Shown one piece after another: positions 1-10,220 of a DNA stretch of 64,000 nucleotides; position 1 is the first letter of the stretch; the number at the start of each line of letters is the position of its first letter. The notes under the pieces are model-generated. The model was not told where the DNA came from, ran no database searches, and saw only the letters and a program-made list of their open reading frames with translations. The stretch is from CAKZML01 sp963823435. GTDB taxonomy: Bacteria > Pseudomonadota > Gammaproteobacteria > Steroidobacterales > BM003. The translations under genes were made by a program, and so were the position numbers. Location of the stretch: the NCBI GenBank assembly GCA_963823435.1, contig CAWGLN010000004.1, positions 1-64,000 on the forward strand, in the 5' to 3' direction.

Positions 1-486
1 GGAATGAGTCCGGTTCGACCGAGACTTGCTGCACCGCCCAGCCGCCGGCCTCATTGCGATGAATGTCATTGTCCCGGACGTCGGGGATATGCTCATTCAG
101 CGTGCCGCCCAAGGCCACGTTCAGGACTTGCATCCCCCGGCAGATGCATAGGGTTGGTAGAGGGGTTTCTCGGATTACCTGGCGCAGCAGGGTTAATCCT
201 CACTACTGTCTCGTTCCGGATTCAGCTCTGTTAGCTGGGGATGGCGGTTGTTGCCCTGGTATCGAGCGGGATCGACGTCGACGCCACCGGAGATGATGAT
301 CCCATCCACCACCTGCAATAGATCGCGCCAGTTCGGCTCGCCGGGTGGCAGCAAAATGGGGATCCCGCCGGCGCGGCGCACGGCGTCGACGTAGGGTGCC
401 GGTAAACAGTAGTAAGCATCGTAATGGATGGTCTCGATGGCAATTTCGTTACGCCCATAGGTCGTAATACCGATGATCGGCTGCAT
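1..486 (-). CDS. Gamma-glutamyl hydrolase / class I glutamine amidotransferase (peptidase C26, PuuD-like), frameshifted, 3' end outside window
   Basis: C26 enzymes hydrolyse gamma-glutamyl amides such as gamma-glutamyl-GABA in the cytoplasm. The N-terminus (MQPIIGITTY), the IISGGVDVDPARY segment and NPERDS are typical of the family. The reading frame then hits a stop near 193, but the next frame continues at once with TLLRQVIRETPLPTLCICRG and MQVLNVALGGTLNEHIPD, which contains the nucleophile Cys of the ICRGMQ elbow. A single missing base near 190-197 explains this. The ATG at 486 is preferred over a TTG at 504 because a GGAG lies upstream of it. The C-terminal His/Glu of the triad would lie beyond base 1. 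It is divergent from the sarcosine-oxidase-like cluster, and both may act on N-methyl or gamma-glutamyl amine compounds; that link is an inference. Confidence 0.8.
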
Positions 487-626
487 GTAGTTCTTTGTCT
501 CCAAAGTGATAGAGCAAGCGAACCTTTCCTTGTCCGGCCGGGCCGCCTAGCCTATGATTATACTGATTCTTTCCCGACCCTTCTATCAAGACCAGATAGT
601 TCTATGAGGAGCTTAAGGTATGCACG
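487..626. promoter_or_regulatory. Divergent intergenic region between the C26 hydrolase and the sarcosine-oxidase-like cluster
   Basis: This 140-base gap must hold promoters for both directions. No sigma-70 pair stands out clearly enough to place. In the plus direction one frame is closed by a TAG at 597-599 just before the recognisable soxD tail, so the start and N-terminal half of soxD are missing from here. Confidence 0.4.
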
Positions 627-746
627 GTGGCGCACACGGAAATCTGGCAACACAGTTTCGGGTGCCGGGGCTGCCTGCGTATCACACGCAACAATCTGAC
701 CCACGAAGTGGAGCCAGTGCCTTCCGGCATCGCCGGAGCCGACACC
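627..746 (+). pseudogene. soxD: Remnant of sarcosine oxidase delta subunit (C-terminal part only)
   Basis: The translation TEIWQHSFGCRG followed by CLRITRNNLTHEVEPVP matches the C-terminal zinc-binding region of sarcosine oxidase delta subunits, which normally have W-x-H/G-C-R-x-W then N-x-x-R-[DN]-x-x-T-H/Y-E. A full delta subunit is about 90-100 residues, beginning with a CPxC zinc half-site. Here no such half is visible upstream, and the open frame starts only after a TAG at 597-599. The tail is read in the same frame as soxA, although the usual layout would place a delta stop as TGA at 748-750, overlapping the soxA GTG (GTGA); one further base shift in the last 15 codons would restore that. 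I infer a truncated or heavily damaged soxD. Confidence 0.6.
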
Positions 747-3700
747 GTGACACAGGAATTTCGCAATGCTTCCGGCGGCAACATCGACCGCGCCACGACG
801 CTGAATTTCAGTTTTGACGGCGTCGGCTACCAGGGCCACCCAGGCGACACCCTGGCCTCCGCCCTGCTGGCCAACGGCGTGGGACTGGTCGGCCGCAGTT
901 TCAAGTACCACCGGCCACGAGGAATATTCAGCGCGGGACCCGAGGAACCCGGTGCGCTGGTGCAACTGGGACGCGGAGCTTGCGCCGAACCCAATACACG
1001 GGCAACCCAGGTGGAACTGGCGGAGAACCTGGAGGCCTACAGCCAGAATTGCTGGCCCAGCCTGCAGTGGGACCTGCTGGCCATCAACAACCTGCTTTCC
1101 GTTTTTTTGCCTGCCGGTTTTTACTACAAGACCTTCATGGCGCCCAGGCGCCTGTGGCCCTGGTATGAAGGCCTGATACGACGGGCGGCAGGGTTGGGCA
1201 CCGCACCCACCGGCGCAGACCCGGACAGCTACCTGGGCTGCTATGCCCATTGTGACGTACTGATAGCGGGTGCCGGACCCAGCGGCCTGATGGCCGCCCG
1301 GACCGCAGCACGTACCGGCGCCAGGGTCATGATCGCAGACGAAAATCCCGTCCCCGGTGGCTGGCTGCGCCGGGAGCGCCTGGACTCTGGATACCCTGCC
1401 AGCCACCGCCTGGATACAGGCGCTATGGCACGAGTTGGCGGACATGCCGAATGTCACAGTTCTTACGCGAACCACGGCCTTTGGCTATTACGACCACAAC
1501 ATGATTGCCTTACTGGAGCACTGCGGACCCAGCGACCATGGAGCCACGCCGGGTGCGCCCAGGCAGCGCTTGTGGCGGGTGCGGGCAAAACGCGTTGTGC
1601 TGGCTACCGGTGCGATTGAAAGACCGCTGGTATTTGCAAATAACGACCGGCCCGGTGTCATGCTGGCGGGCGCAGCGCGTGCCTATCTTAACGAATACGC
1701 AGTCAGGACCGGCAGCCGGGCGGTTATCGCCACCAACAATAACAGCGCCTACCTCACCGCCGCAGACCTTTACGACGGCGGTGTGAGCATCGCTGCCGTG
1801 GTTGATAGTCGACACCAGGTGGATAGCCGCCTCAGGCACATGATGCAGGAACGTGGCATCCCGGTGGACCTCGGACACACCGTACACGACACCCGGGGCA
1901 GCACCCGACTCAAGGCGGTGCGCACCGGACCCGTCGACATGGTCGGTGGCCAACACTGGCAGGACTGCAACCTGCTGTGTGTTTCGGGCGGCTGGGCGCC
2001 GGCGGTGCACCTGCATGCCCAAAGCGGCGCGCGCCCGGTCTACTCTTCCCAACTGGAGGCCTTCGTTCCCGGTGCCAGCAAGCAGGCCGAACAAAGCATC
2101 GGCGCGGCCCGAGGCGTGTTTGACCTGCAGGACTGCCTGCAAGATGGATTGCGCTCTGGCCGGCAGGCCGCCCGCCTTTGTGGATTTCCAACAGACGATG
2201 ACCAGCAGTTACCGCATATCGCCCGCGATCTGGATGAACCGGGGTATAGCCAGGAGGCTTTCTGGGCCGCCCCGAAACCCGGGAGAGGGTCCAGGCAATT
2301 TGTCGATTTGCAGGACGACGTCACCACCCTGGATATCGAACTGGCCCACCGCGAAGGCTATGTATCGGTGGAACACCTGAAACGCTACACCACGCTGGGC
2401 ATGGGCACCGACCAGGGCAAGACCTCCAACATCAACGGCATGGCACTGCTGGCGCAGCTTGGACAGCAGACCATTGCCCAGGTCGGCACCACCACATTCA
2501 GACCACCCTACACGCCGGTTACCCTGGGAGCCCTGGCCGGTGGAGAAACCGGCGTCCACGTCAAACCCCGGCGCTACACGCCGATGCAGGCAAGACATGA
2601 GACCCTGGGCGCGGTGTTCGCGCCGCTGGGCTTATGGCTGAGACCCCAGGCCTACCCCCGCAACGGCGAGACCTTGCATGCGAGTGCCGCCCGGGAGGCG
2701 GGGGCCGTTCGGTCGGCGGTGGGCCTGACCGATGTATCCACCCTGGGCAAGATATCGGTGCAGGGAGCGGACGCGGCAGAATTCCTGGATCGAATTTACG
2801 TCAATCGGGTCAGCAGCCTGCCTGTGGGCAAGGCGCGTTACGGCTTGATGCTGCGCGAGGATGGCATGATTTTCGACGATGGCACGGTCACCAGGATGGC
2901 CGGCCAGGTTTTCTTCCTGACCTGCACCAGTGGCAACGCGGCCGCGGTATTGCAGCACCTGGAATACCACCTCGACGTGGTCTGGCCGGAACTGGATGTG
3001 AACCTTTGTGATGTGACCGAGCAATGGGCGGCGCTGGCACTGGCCGGACCACTGAGTCGCCAGGTGCTGGCTCAGCTGACACCCGGAACGGCCCTGGACC
3101 CGGATCGGACCTGCCGCACATGGGCTGCCTGGAGACGGCGGTGGCGGGGATTCCGGCGCGCATACTCCGTATCAGCTTTTCCGGTGAGCTGGCTTTCGAG
3201 ATATACGTTGCGGCATCACGAGGTGCCAGGCTGTGGGACGCGCTGCTCGGTGTCACGCAATTCGGGCCCGTTACACCGTACGGGATGGACGCCCTGGAGA
3301 TACTACGGATTGAGAAAGGCTATATCGGCATGGGTGCCGAAGCCGACGGGCGCACCACGCCTTCGGACCTGGGCCTGGCCCGCATGGTGAGCAAGAAGAA
3401 GAGTTTCGTCGGCCAGACGGGTTTGCGCCGACCTGGCCTGGAGCAGGCCGACCGCCTGCAGCTGGTAGGCCTGCTGCCCCTGTCACCCGGCGACATGCTG
3501 GCCGAGGGAGCCCAGGTGCTGGCCCAGTCCGTTGCGAGCGGACCCGGGTGCAGTATCGGCCACGTCAGTTCCGCTGTCTTCAGTGTGCAACTGGGGCAAG
3601 CGGTGGCGCTGGCCCTGATCAAGAGCGGCCGCGAGCGCGTGGGTGACACGGTCTTCCTGGCAGATCCGGCGCGCGGTGCCCGCAACACGGTCCCTGCCAG

Positions 3701-3752
3701 GGTCACTGAACCCTGTTTCTTTGATCCGGATGGAGGGCGATTGCGTGGCTGA
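747..3752 (+). CDS. soxA: Sarcosine oxidase alpha subunit (or N-methylglutamate dehydrogenase large subunit), two frameshifts
   Basis: Heterotetrameric sarcosine oxidase alpha carries the NAD+ site and the folate-binding domain. Visible in order: an N-terminal 2Fe-2S ferredoxin-like fold region (GDTLASALLANGV, VGRSFKYHRPRGI); a dinucleotide fold VLIAGAGPSGLMAARTAAR; the family segment GYYDHN; a mid-region YTTLGMGTDQGKTSNINGMA; and a C-terminal GcvT/aminomethyltransferase domain (VGLTDVSTLGKISV, SFSGELAFEIYV, GMDALEILRIEKGY). The three parts lie in different frames: the first break is near 1385, the second near 3100. Together they span about 1,000 codons, the normal size. The GTG at 747 is chosen because QEFRNASGGNIDRATTLNF aligns with family N-termini. 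It overlaps soxG by 8 bases. soxB is absent from this window. Homologous mgd subunits of N-methylglutamate dehydrogenase are an alternative. Confidence 0.85.
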
Positions 3753-4320
3753 CCAGGCACCCGTCACCGCCGAGGAATTTTTCAACAGTCCCGGGCTGGT
3801 ACTCGAATCCGCGCCACTGCAGGCATGGCTGCGGATAAGCAGTCGCGCACCTGCCGCTCGGGCTGCAAGGGCTATCGCGACCAGCCTCGGCGTCGAACCC
3901 GGCGCCCGGGTGGGCAGCGCAAGCGGTATGCACGGCTCGCCCACCCTCCTTACCGACGGTCCGGGACGATGGCTGGCCCGGTACCCGGTCAATACCCGCC
4001 TGCCAACAAGCATTGACCTGTGCGCCCTCACGGAAATTTCGGACAGCATGCCGGGTATTCGTGCACGAGGCGCCCTGGCGCTAGACCTGCTTGCCACGGG
4101 ATGCCCGCTTGACCTGGCCGAACCGCTCGATGCGCATCCTGCCTGCGCACGCAGTCTGTTTCACCATATTCCCTTGTTAGTGCACCGACTCGAGGCCCAG
4201 ACTCTGGATTTGTTCGTGCCGCGTAGCTACCTGCCCGCTTTCCAGCACGCCCTGCTGGAGGCCGCCCGCGGGCTGGTCGCCTGGCGCACCCTGGGCCCCG
4301 GACAGATAAATCACCCATGA
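3745..4320 (+). CDS. soxG: Sarcosine oxidase gamma subunit family protein
   Basis: The gamma subunit is the small structural subunit that packs on alpha in heterotetrameric sarcosine oxidase. The product is about 191 residues, the usual size, with the family-like C-terminal half (IDLCALTEISDSMPGIRARG, FHHIPLLVHRL, LFVPRSYLPAFQHALLEAA). It starts with GTG at 3745, eight bases after a GGAGGG ribosome site, and overlaps the end of soxA, so translation is probably coupled. Its stop codon overlaps the ATG of the next gene (ATGA). Sequence similarity within this family is low, so the call rests on position as much as on motifs. Confidence 0.75.
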   Translation: MADQAPVTAEEFFNSPGLVLESAPLQAWLRISSRAPAARAARAIATSLGVEPGARVGSASGMHGSPTLLTDGPGRWLARYPVNTRLPTSIDLCALTEISDSMPGIRARGALALDLLATGCPLDLAEPLDAHPACARSLFHHIPLLVHRLEAQTLDLFVPRSYLPAFQHALLEAARGLVAWRTLGPGQINHP

Positions 4321-5510
4321 ATACACAGGCATTCAAGGCAATGTTACCCCGCACGGTGGTCGTGCTCTCCCTGGTGTCCTTGTTGAATGACGCCGCGAGC
4401 GAAATGATCACCCCGCTGCTGCCGATCTTCCTCACCCTGACACTGGGTGCAGGCCCGGCCGCCGTGGGTCTGATAGAAGGGCTCGCCGAAGCCACCTCCA
4501 GCGTACTCAAGCTGGTGTCGGGTAGATTGGCGGACCGGGGCTGGAATCCCAAGGGCCTGGTCGTCTGGGGTTACAGTACCTCCAACCTGGCCCGCCCGCT
4601 GATCGGTCTCGCCCTGTCCTGGCCTTTCGTGCTGTCCCTGCGATTCCTGGACCGAGTGGGCAAGGGACTGCGTACTGCGCCGCGAGACGCCATGATCGCG
4701 AACTCGGTCGCTGCAGCCCGGCGGGGTGCCGCCTTCGGCTTTCATCGCGCCATGGACCACCTGGGGGCGGTTATCGGTCCGATAGTCGCCTTTCTGGTGC
4801 TAAGCCAGGGCGTGGAGATGCGTGACGTCTTCGTCATGTCGTTGATACCCGGGATCGCGGTTCTGCTGTTGCTGGTATTCGGTCTGCCCGCGGCCCAACC
4901 CCAGCCGGTGGCCGCCACACCCCTGAAATGGTCATTGCTGGACGGTCGTCTCAAGGCCCTGATCATCGCCTCCGGCGCCCTGGCGCTGGCCAGCATGCCC
5001 GAAGCCTTCCTGGTGCTGTGGGCGCTCGGACGGGGCATAGAATTGCAATACATACCCCTGGTGTGGGCCGCGGCCAGCCTGGTCAAGATGTTCGTCGCCT
5101 TCCTGGCCGGTGCCGCTTCGGACAGTCTGGGTCGTCTGCCCGTGGTTATCGCCGGGTGGTCATTGCGGGTTGCCTGCCTGTTCCTGATTGCAGGACTGGG
5201 CCAGGGTGATGTCCTTACCTGGATCCTGTTCCTGGTGTTTGCCGCCAGCCTGGCCTTTACCGAGGCGGCGGAGCGATCCCTGGTGGGGGATGCTGCTGCC
5301 CCTTCCCAACGCGGCACCGCCTTTGGTCTTTATCACCTGGTTTGCGGGTTGTTGGCCCTGCCCGGCGCCTTGCTGATCGGTGCGGTGTGGCAAGGATTCG
5401 GACAAGCAGCAGCCTTCATGCTCGCGGGCACGTTGACCAGTCTGGCAGCGGTATCCCTGGTGCTGGTCAGCAGGGGCCTGGGCCGCACCCGGCAAGACCA
5501 ACCGGACTAG
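4317..5510 (+). CDS. MFS transporter
   Basis: A 397-residue major facilitator superfamily permease with about twelve predicted membrane segments. The N-terminal VVVLSLVSLLNDAASEMITP and the loop GRLADRGWNPKGLVVWGYS, followed by RFLDRVGKGLRTAPRDAMIA, are typical of a bacterial MFS branch that carries a conserved D-R-x-G-K-G-x-R-x-A-P-R-D signature. The ATG overlaps the soxG stop by four bases, so it belongs to the same transcript; uptake or export of a substrate or product of the amine oxidation is plausible but not shown. It ends in the palindrome GGACTAGTCC, which also supplies the stop of the convergent gene. Confidence 0.85.
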   Translation: MNTQAFKAMLPRTVVVLSLVSLLNDAASEMITPLLPIFLTLTLGAGPAAVGLIEGLAEATSSVLKLVSGRLADRGWNPKGLVVWGYSTSNLARPLIGLALSWPFVLSLRFLDRVGKGLRTAPRDAMIANSVAAARRGAAFGFHRAMDHLGAVIGPIVAFLVLSQGVEMRDVFVMSLIPGIAVLLLLVFGLPAAQPQPVAATPLKWSLLDGRLKALIIASGALALASMPEAFLVLWALGRGIELQYIPLVWAAASLVKMFVAFLAGAASDSLGRLPVVIAGWSLRVACLFLIAGLGQGDVLTWILFLVFAASLAFTEAAERSLVGDAAAPSQRGTAFGLYHLVCGLLALPGALLIGAVWQGFGQAAAFMLAGTLTSLAAVSLVLVSRGLGRTRQDQPD

Positions 5511-5887
5511 TCCTTGCCGGTCTTGGCACCGAACAGGCTTTCGAGTTCGTTCAAGGGATCGCCGGATTTGTTCTCTTCCCCGGTCTGTGACGAGACACCG
5601 AACAAAGCCGCCAATTCGTGCTCGCTTTGGCGCCCCTGTTCGGTATCCGCCGGTTGCCAGGGCCTGCTCGAGGGCTGCAGATATCCACAGAAATTTGCGC
5701 GATCCTTGTCCATCACCCGATCGGCCACCGGTTCCCGGCAGGAATTGGCCACCGAGGTGTCAAAAAAGGCACACATCCGGCAAACATGGAGTTGCGCACG
5801 ACAATCCGGACATTCGGCCATGCGTGACAACGGCAGGGGTTCGTCAGGCAGTTGCGTACCGCATTTCCAACAATACAGGCTTTTCAT
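5507..5887 (-). CDS. Zinc-ribbon protein of unknown function
   Basis: A 126-residue soluble protein. The first 70 residues hold four pairs or singles of cysteine (CWKCG, CPDCRAQLHVCRMCAFFD, then NSC and NFC), which can build two zinc-binding sites. The rest is polar and acidic and ends with two short related motifs, ELAALFG and ELESLFGAKTG, that may be protein-binding peptides. The start has a typical MKSLYCWKCG opening. It converges on the MFS gene with a 4-base overlap. I do not know its function; similar small Cys-rich proteins occur in many gammaproteobacteria. Confidence 0.7.
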   Translation of the reverse strand: MKSLYCWKCGTQLPDEPLPLSRMAECPDCRAQLHVCRMCAFFDTSVANSCREPVADRVMDKDRANFCGYLQPSSRPWQPADTEQGRQSEHELAALFGVSSQTGEENKSGDPLNELESLFGAKTGKD

Positions 5888-6214
5888 GACTATGCAGTCT
5901 ACAGGGGCCGGTCTCCCGGATCACCTACTGTTCGATATATTCAACACTTGTCCTGCGCCGTCAAAACCGGCTCTGGACCGCAAGCCCACGCCCCCTCTGG
6001 CCTTGATCTGATTCGTCTCAGCGAATATAGGTGTTTACCGAGGGAAATCCTTTGCTATTATTCAACGTGATTCGGTTTCAATGATCAGGACGCCGCGAGC
6101 GCAGTGCCTGGTCCGGCCTCGCACCAATCGAGCGCAAGACCGTGGATTGAGCTGTTTCTTGCTACCACGATCGACACCATGTTGGATGTCGGCTAACTTA
6201 GGGGGAATATCATA
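5888..6214 (+). promoter_or_regulatory. Upstream region of the TonB-dependent receptor with a sigma-70-like promoter
   Basis: This 327-base gap separates the zinc-ribbon gene from the receptor. The best promoter is TTTACC at 6034-6039 and TATTAT at 6056-6061 with a 16-base spacer, giving an untranslated leader of about 145 bases. A ribosome site AGGGGG lies ten bases before the ATG at 6215. No Fur-type inverted repeat was seen, which argues mildly against classical iron repression of this receptor. Confidence 0.45.
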
Positions 6215-8525
6215 ATGTCGCAGCAATCCAAGTGGCTGGCTGGCATCTCGGCGATTGCACTGACTTCGTTCAGCGGCGCAGCGATGGCAGAGCAGGTCAT
6301 AGAAGAGGTTATCGTCACAGCTCAGAAGCGTGAACAAAGCCTGCAGGACGTGCCCATCTCGGTCTCCGCCTTCAGCGAAGACATGCTCAAGAGAGCCAAT
6401 GTCGAGGACGTCCGTGGTCTGACTGACCTCACGCCGGGTTTCACCGGCCGCACCGAGGACAGCTTTAACGACGCCCTGGCGATTCGCGGCATCAGCACCA
6501 ATGATTTCGGTATCGGTGGCGACCCCTCGGTAGGTATTTTCATGGACGGCGTCTATGAGGGTCGTACCGGCGGCGCCATTGCTTCATTTTTCGACATGGC
6601 CGGCGCCGAAGTAATCAAGGGCCCGCAGGGCACCCTGTTCGGTCGTAACGCCATCGCCGGTGCGATCAGTATGCGCACCAACAAGCCAAACGAAGAGTTC
6701 GGCGGCAACGTGAATCTGGGCCTGGAAGAATACAATCACATTGACGCGACCGGCACCATTAACATTCCCCTGAATGACAAGTGGTTTTTCCGCGCTTCAG
6801 CCCATCATTTCCAGGACGACGGCTACCTGGAAAACCTGAGCGGTGGTCCGGACCTGGGCTCCCATGACCGTAACGCCGCGCGTGCAGCCCTGCGTTACCT
6901 GGGTGATACCTGGGACATCACGGGCACCCTGGGCTACGAGATGCGCGAGGGCACCGCCTCGGTGTACTGGGATACATCGAACCCCGACCTGCCGGAAGAC
7001 AAGGTGACTTCTGACCTGGGCGACGATGCCGTAGACGAAAGCGACATCCTGCGCTTCACACTGGATGCACAGGCCGAACTGGCTGGCGGTTACACCCTGG
7101 CCTCCATCACCGGCTACAAGACCTTCGATTACCATTACATTGAAGATTACGATGCCACCGGTTTGCGGGTGAACAACTACCTGCAGGACAACAAGGTCGA
7201 CTATTTCAGCCAGGAATTCCGCCTGAACTCACCGACTGACGGTGATGTATTCTGGTTTGTCGGCGCCAGCTTCTACAAGGAAACCATCGATGGCACCTTC
7301 GCGTCGATCTATGACGAGGACGCGCTGTGTTACCGGATCAGCCAAACCGATGCGGACGACTTCGACGGTCCGGTGGATCCGGCCCTGGGTTGCGCCGATC
7401 CCAATTTCGCCACCTACTGGGAAGCTGATCCGGCCGACCTCGAAGGCGGTCTGATCAACAAGCCTGAGTACAATTACATCAATGCCGACTACCAGGGCTA
7501 TGCGGTATATGCGGACCTGACCTATGCAGCGTCCGAGAAACTGGATGTCACCCTGGGCGCACGTTACACCTATGACGAGAAGTCCTTCGCGAACAATGTT
7601 CCGGATTCAGGCGGTGTCCTGGGTAACAACTTCGGCCTGGAGTTCTCCACCGACGGGTACATCAGCGGCAAGGACAACTGGGACGACTTTACGCCCCGTC
7701 TTGCCGCCACCTACGCCTACAGCGACAACGTGACCTTCTACGGCAACGTATCCAAGGGTTACAAGTCCGGCGGTTTCGCCACCTTTGGCTTTAACCTTGT
7801 AGATGAGGACGAGGACGGTGTTGCCGATCCCGGAAACAACCCTGAAGACCTTCGATCCCGAAACCGTGGTCAGCACAGAGTTGGGTGTCAAGTATCGCTC
7901 GTCGGATCGCACCCTGCAGAGCAACATCTCGTTCTACCACTACGATTACGACAACCTGCAGATGGTCTATTTCTCCGAAGGCTCCAGCCAGGTGGGTAAC
8001 GTAGCCAATGCAACCGGTCAGGGCGTGGAAATAGACACCCGCTGGTACCCGGCAGAGAGTTTCGACATTTACTGGGGCATGGCTTTCAGCGACAGCGAGA
8101 TCAAGAGTGTGAGCCAGGAGTTCCTGGACGAAGGTGGTTGCGAGGATTGCCTGGGCAAGAAACTGTGGTTTGATCCCGGTTTCACCTCTGCCCTGATCGC
8201 CACTTATCACATCCCGCTGGCCGAGAGCCGTGAAATGTTTGTGATGTTTGAGCACCAGTACGAAGGCAAGAAGTACTCCGGCCCCGACAACTATGAAAGC
8301 GTCGCCACGCCGAGCTACAACGTCATCAACCTGCGCCTTGGCTACGACTCGGGTGCTGCCTGGAACGCCATGGCCTACGTTGAAAACGTGACCGACGAGT
8401 TGTTCTATGAGCGCGGCTGGGAAAATGCCGGCAGCGACAACACCTACGGTTATGGCCTGGTGAATACGCTGGTGTGGCCCTCACGCGGCCGGGTCTTTGG
8501 TGTGAAATTCAGCTACGACTTCTAG
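6215..8525 (+). CDS. TonB-dependent outer-membrane receptor, one frameshift
   Basis: An outer-membrane active-uptake channel. Residues 1-24 are a signal peptide ending AAMA; a TonB-box-like EEVIVTAQKREQSLQDVPIS follows; the plug carries LAIRGISTNDFGIGGDPSVG and VIKGPQGTLFGRNAIAGAIS. The barrel continues with alternating aromatic strands and ends VFGVKFSYDF with the terminal Phe needed for barrel assembly. The frame changes once near 7835, between GVADPGNNPE and TLKTFDPETVVS; the whole gene is about 770 codons, normal for this class. The EEVIVTAQ type is abundant in marine Gammaproteobacteria and sphingomonads and takes up varied substrates (glycans, aromatics, siderophores), so the ligand is unknown. 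A strong terminator follows. Confidence 0.88.
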
Positions 8526-8561
8526 TCAGACATGCAAAGTTCAAGTAGTGCGAAGAGTAAG

Positions 8562-8594
8562 GGCCGGGTCGAGAAATCGACCCGGCCTTTTTTA
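8562..8594 (+). terminator. Rho-independent terminator after the TonB-dependent receptor
   Basis: An 11-base perfect stem (GGCCGGGTCGA at 8562-8572, paired with 8577-8587), a GAAA loop and a run of seven T. It begins about 35 bases after the receptor stop. It also lies past the 3' end of the convergent WYL gene, so it may serve both. Confidence 0.92.
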
Positions 8595-8646
8595 TTCAGC
8601 CATCTCTTGTGACGGGAAACCCCCGCAGGCACCGAAGAACCCTGGC

Positions 8647-9629
8647 CTAGGCAGGTTTCGTATAGCGCGCCGCCGCTTCTCGCAGCAGACCGGTCACTTG
8701 CACGCGTAATGCATTCCGGCGCCAGCACCTCCACGTCGGGTCCATATTTCATGATGTCCATACACAGTTCACGCGCGTCGCTATAGGGTACTTTCAGGAC
8801 ATAGTACCCATCCATTTCAAGATCGCCTTGCTGGGCCGGATGCCACTGTTCCCTGGACTACCCAGCGCGCTCTCCTGGGGGCGAAGCGCAACACCGCCGT
8901 CTCTGTCTTTGCCCCCGAGAATATCCCGAACCCCGAGCCCAGCACTTCATCCAGGGTCTCGTCCTTGATGTCCATGGCGGGCTTGTTAAGCATGGCGGCG
9001 GACTCGATCGCGTCCACCGAAAATGTCCTCAGTGCCTTGCGCAAGTGACACCAGCCATCCAGGTACCAATTGTCACGGTAATGCACCAGGCGTTGCGGCG
9101 AAATGTCCCGCACCAGGCTGTCTCCCTGCTGCCGTCTGTGGTGTTCCAGACGCAGCCGGCGACGCGACAGCAAGGCGGTGGCGCAGGTCTGGAAATGCCG
9201 GGGCTCCACCGGTCGGGCGCCCTGGCTCAATACCCGTATGCGTCGCGCCAGTTCGTCTGGTGAACGGTCACCCTCGGTCAGGATTTGACGGATACGGTTC
9301 CTCAGCGGCTTGACCTGCGGCCCCAGCAAACCCGGCTGCAGGGTGTCCAGCAACTGCTCCATGGCCAGCAAGGCATAGATTTCCTCCGAGCTGAACCACA
9401 ACCCCGGAAGTTGGAAAGTTGCATGGGCAGGATCCATTTCGTCCAGGCGATAACCACCCAGGTCCCTGTCCCAGATCAGGGGCATGGACATACGATCCCT
9501 GAGGTATTCCAGGTCCCGCTTGAACGTTGCCAGCGAGATTTCCATGTCCTCAAGAAACACTTCCCTGGGAACGACTCGTCTCTGGGCCAGGAGTTTCTGG
9601 ATGCGGTAAAACCTTTCGGTTCGATTCAT
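8647..9629 (-). CDS. WYL-domain transcriptional regulator, two frameshifts
   Basis: A DeoR-like N-terminal helix-turn-helix (RIQKLLAQRRVVPREVFLED, SLATFKRDLEYLRDRM) is followed by the WYL domain (RLVHYRDNWYLDGWCHLRKA, LRTFSVDAIESA) and a C-terminal extension. The frame breaks near 8860, where REQWHPAQQGDLEMDGYYVL resumes in another frame, and again near 8710, where RVQVTGLLREAAARYTKPA then a stop at 8647 completes the protein. The rebuilt length is about 327 residues, normal for the YafY/PafC type. The ATG at 9629 follows AGGAG. WYL domains sense ligands, often nucleic-acid fragments or cyclic nucleotides; the ligand here is unknown. Nothing in the neighbours identifies the regulon. Confidence 0.82.
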
Positions 9630-9722
9630 AAAAACTCCTGGGCCGTTGTAACAAGCGGTTGCCGGACAGCGTGACACGGCTGCGTCATCCGCAACCCCGC
9701 CCGGGCCTCCCGGCATCGCCTC

Positions 9723-10220
9723 TCAATCCGTACCGGCGCTCTCCTCACCCTCTTCGGCCTCCTGGTCGGCACACTCGGGGGTGGCCTTCTCGGCCTCATC
9801 CCGACAGGACGGCTTCTTCCCGTACCGGACCAGCAAGGCATTCATCTCTTCCACGGATAGCCGGGCAACGGAACCGACAACACAGGTTTTCCTGCGCCCC
9901 ATGTCCTCGTATATCAGACGCTCGCCGGCATTGCCGCAGAGCATGCCCTGCGTGTTGAAGGCTATGGTGTTGGCCAACTTGAGATTCAGGCAGCCACCCA
10001 TAATCTCTATCTTGTATGGGCTGCGGCGATTGGGCGCCCACACGATGAGATTGTTATCGTCCAGGACCTCGAAACTGTAAATTGTGCGGGCAAACAGGCA
10101 TCTCTGGGTGCCCTGCTGTTCTCCCGTATTTACACCGGTCTTTTCCGGGTCCGACGCGCAGGCCGCCAGGCCCTGAGAGATCGTTAACAGGAGTAAAAAA
10201 ACGCGTTGCATGTTCCTCAT
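9723..10220 (-). CDS. DUF6491-type lipoprotein
   Basis: About 165 residues. The N-terminus is a lipoprotein signal with lipobox LAAC (Cys near residue 20), so the mature protein is lipid-anchored in the envelope. The body (CLFARTIYSFEVLDDNNLIV, WAPNRRSPYKIEIMGGC, and two later Cys) fits the DUF6491 family, which has a conserved N-x-L-I-V-W/Y core and paired cysteines. The C-terminus is strongly acidic. A ribosome site AGGGAGGTGA stands four bases before the ATG at 10220; the ATG at 10211 is also possible. The function is not known. Confidence 0.75.
   Translation of the reverse strand: MRNMQRVFLLLLTISQGLAACASDPEKTGVNTGEQQGTQRCLFARTIYSFEVLDDNNLIVWAPNRRSPYKIEIMGGCLNLKLANTIAFNTQGMLCGNAGERLIYEDMGRRKTCVVGSVARLSVEEMNALLVRYGKKPSCRDEAEKATPECADQEAEEGEESAGTD

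Noticed and set aside
553..606. Short frame MIILILSRPFYQDQIVL as the soxD N-terminus
   Set aside because: It lacks the CPxC zinc half-site and stops after 17 codons; no frame joins it convincingly to the soxD tail.
558..1475. Long minus-strand open frame opposite soxA
   Set aside because: It has no family motifs, no ribosome site and an odd residue mix; the plus strand encodes clear sarcosine oxidase motifs.
7835..7850. Programmed frameshift in the TonB-dependent receptor
   Set aside because: No slippery heptamer with downstream structure was seen, and unrelated genes in this contig show similar breaks, so an error is more likely.
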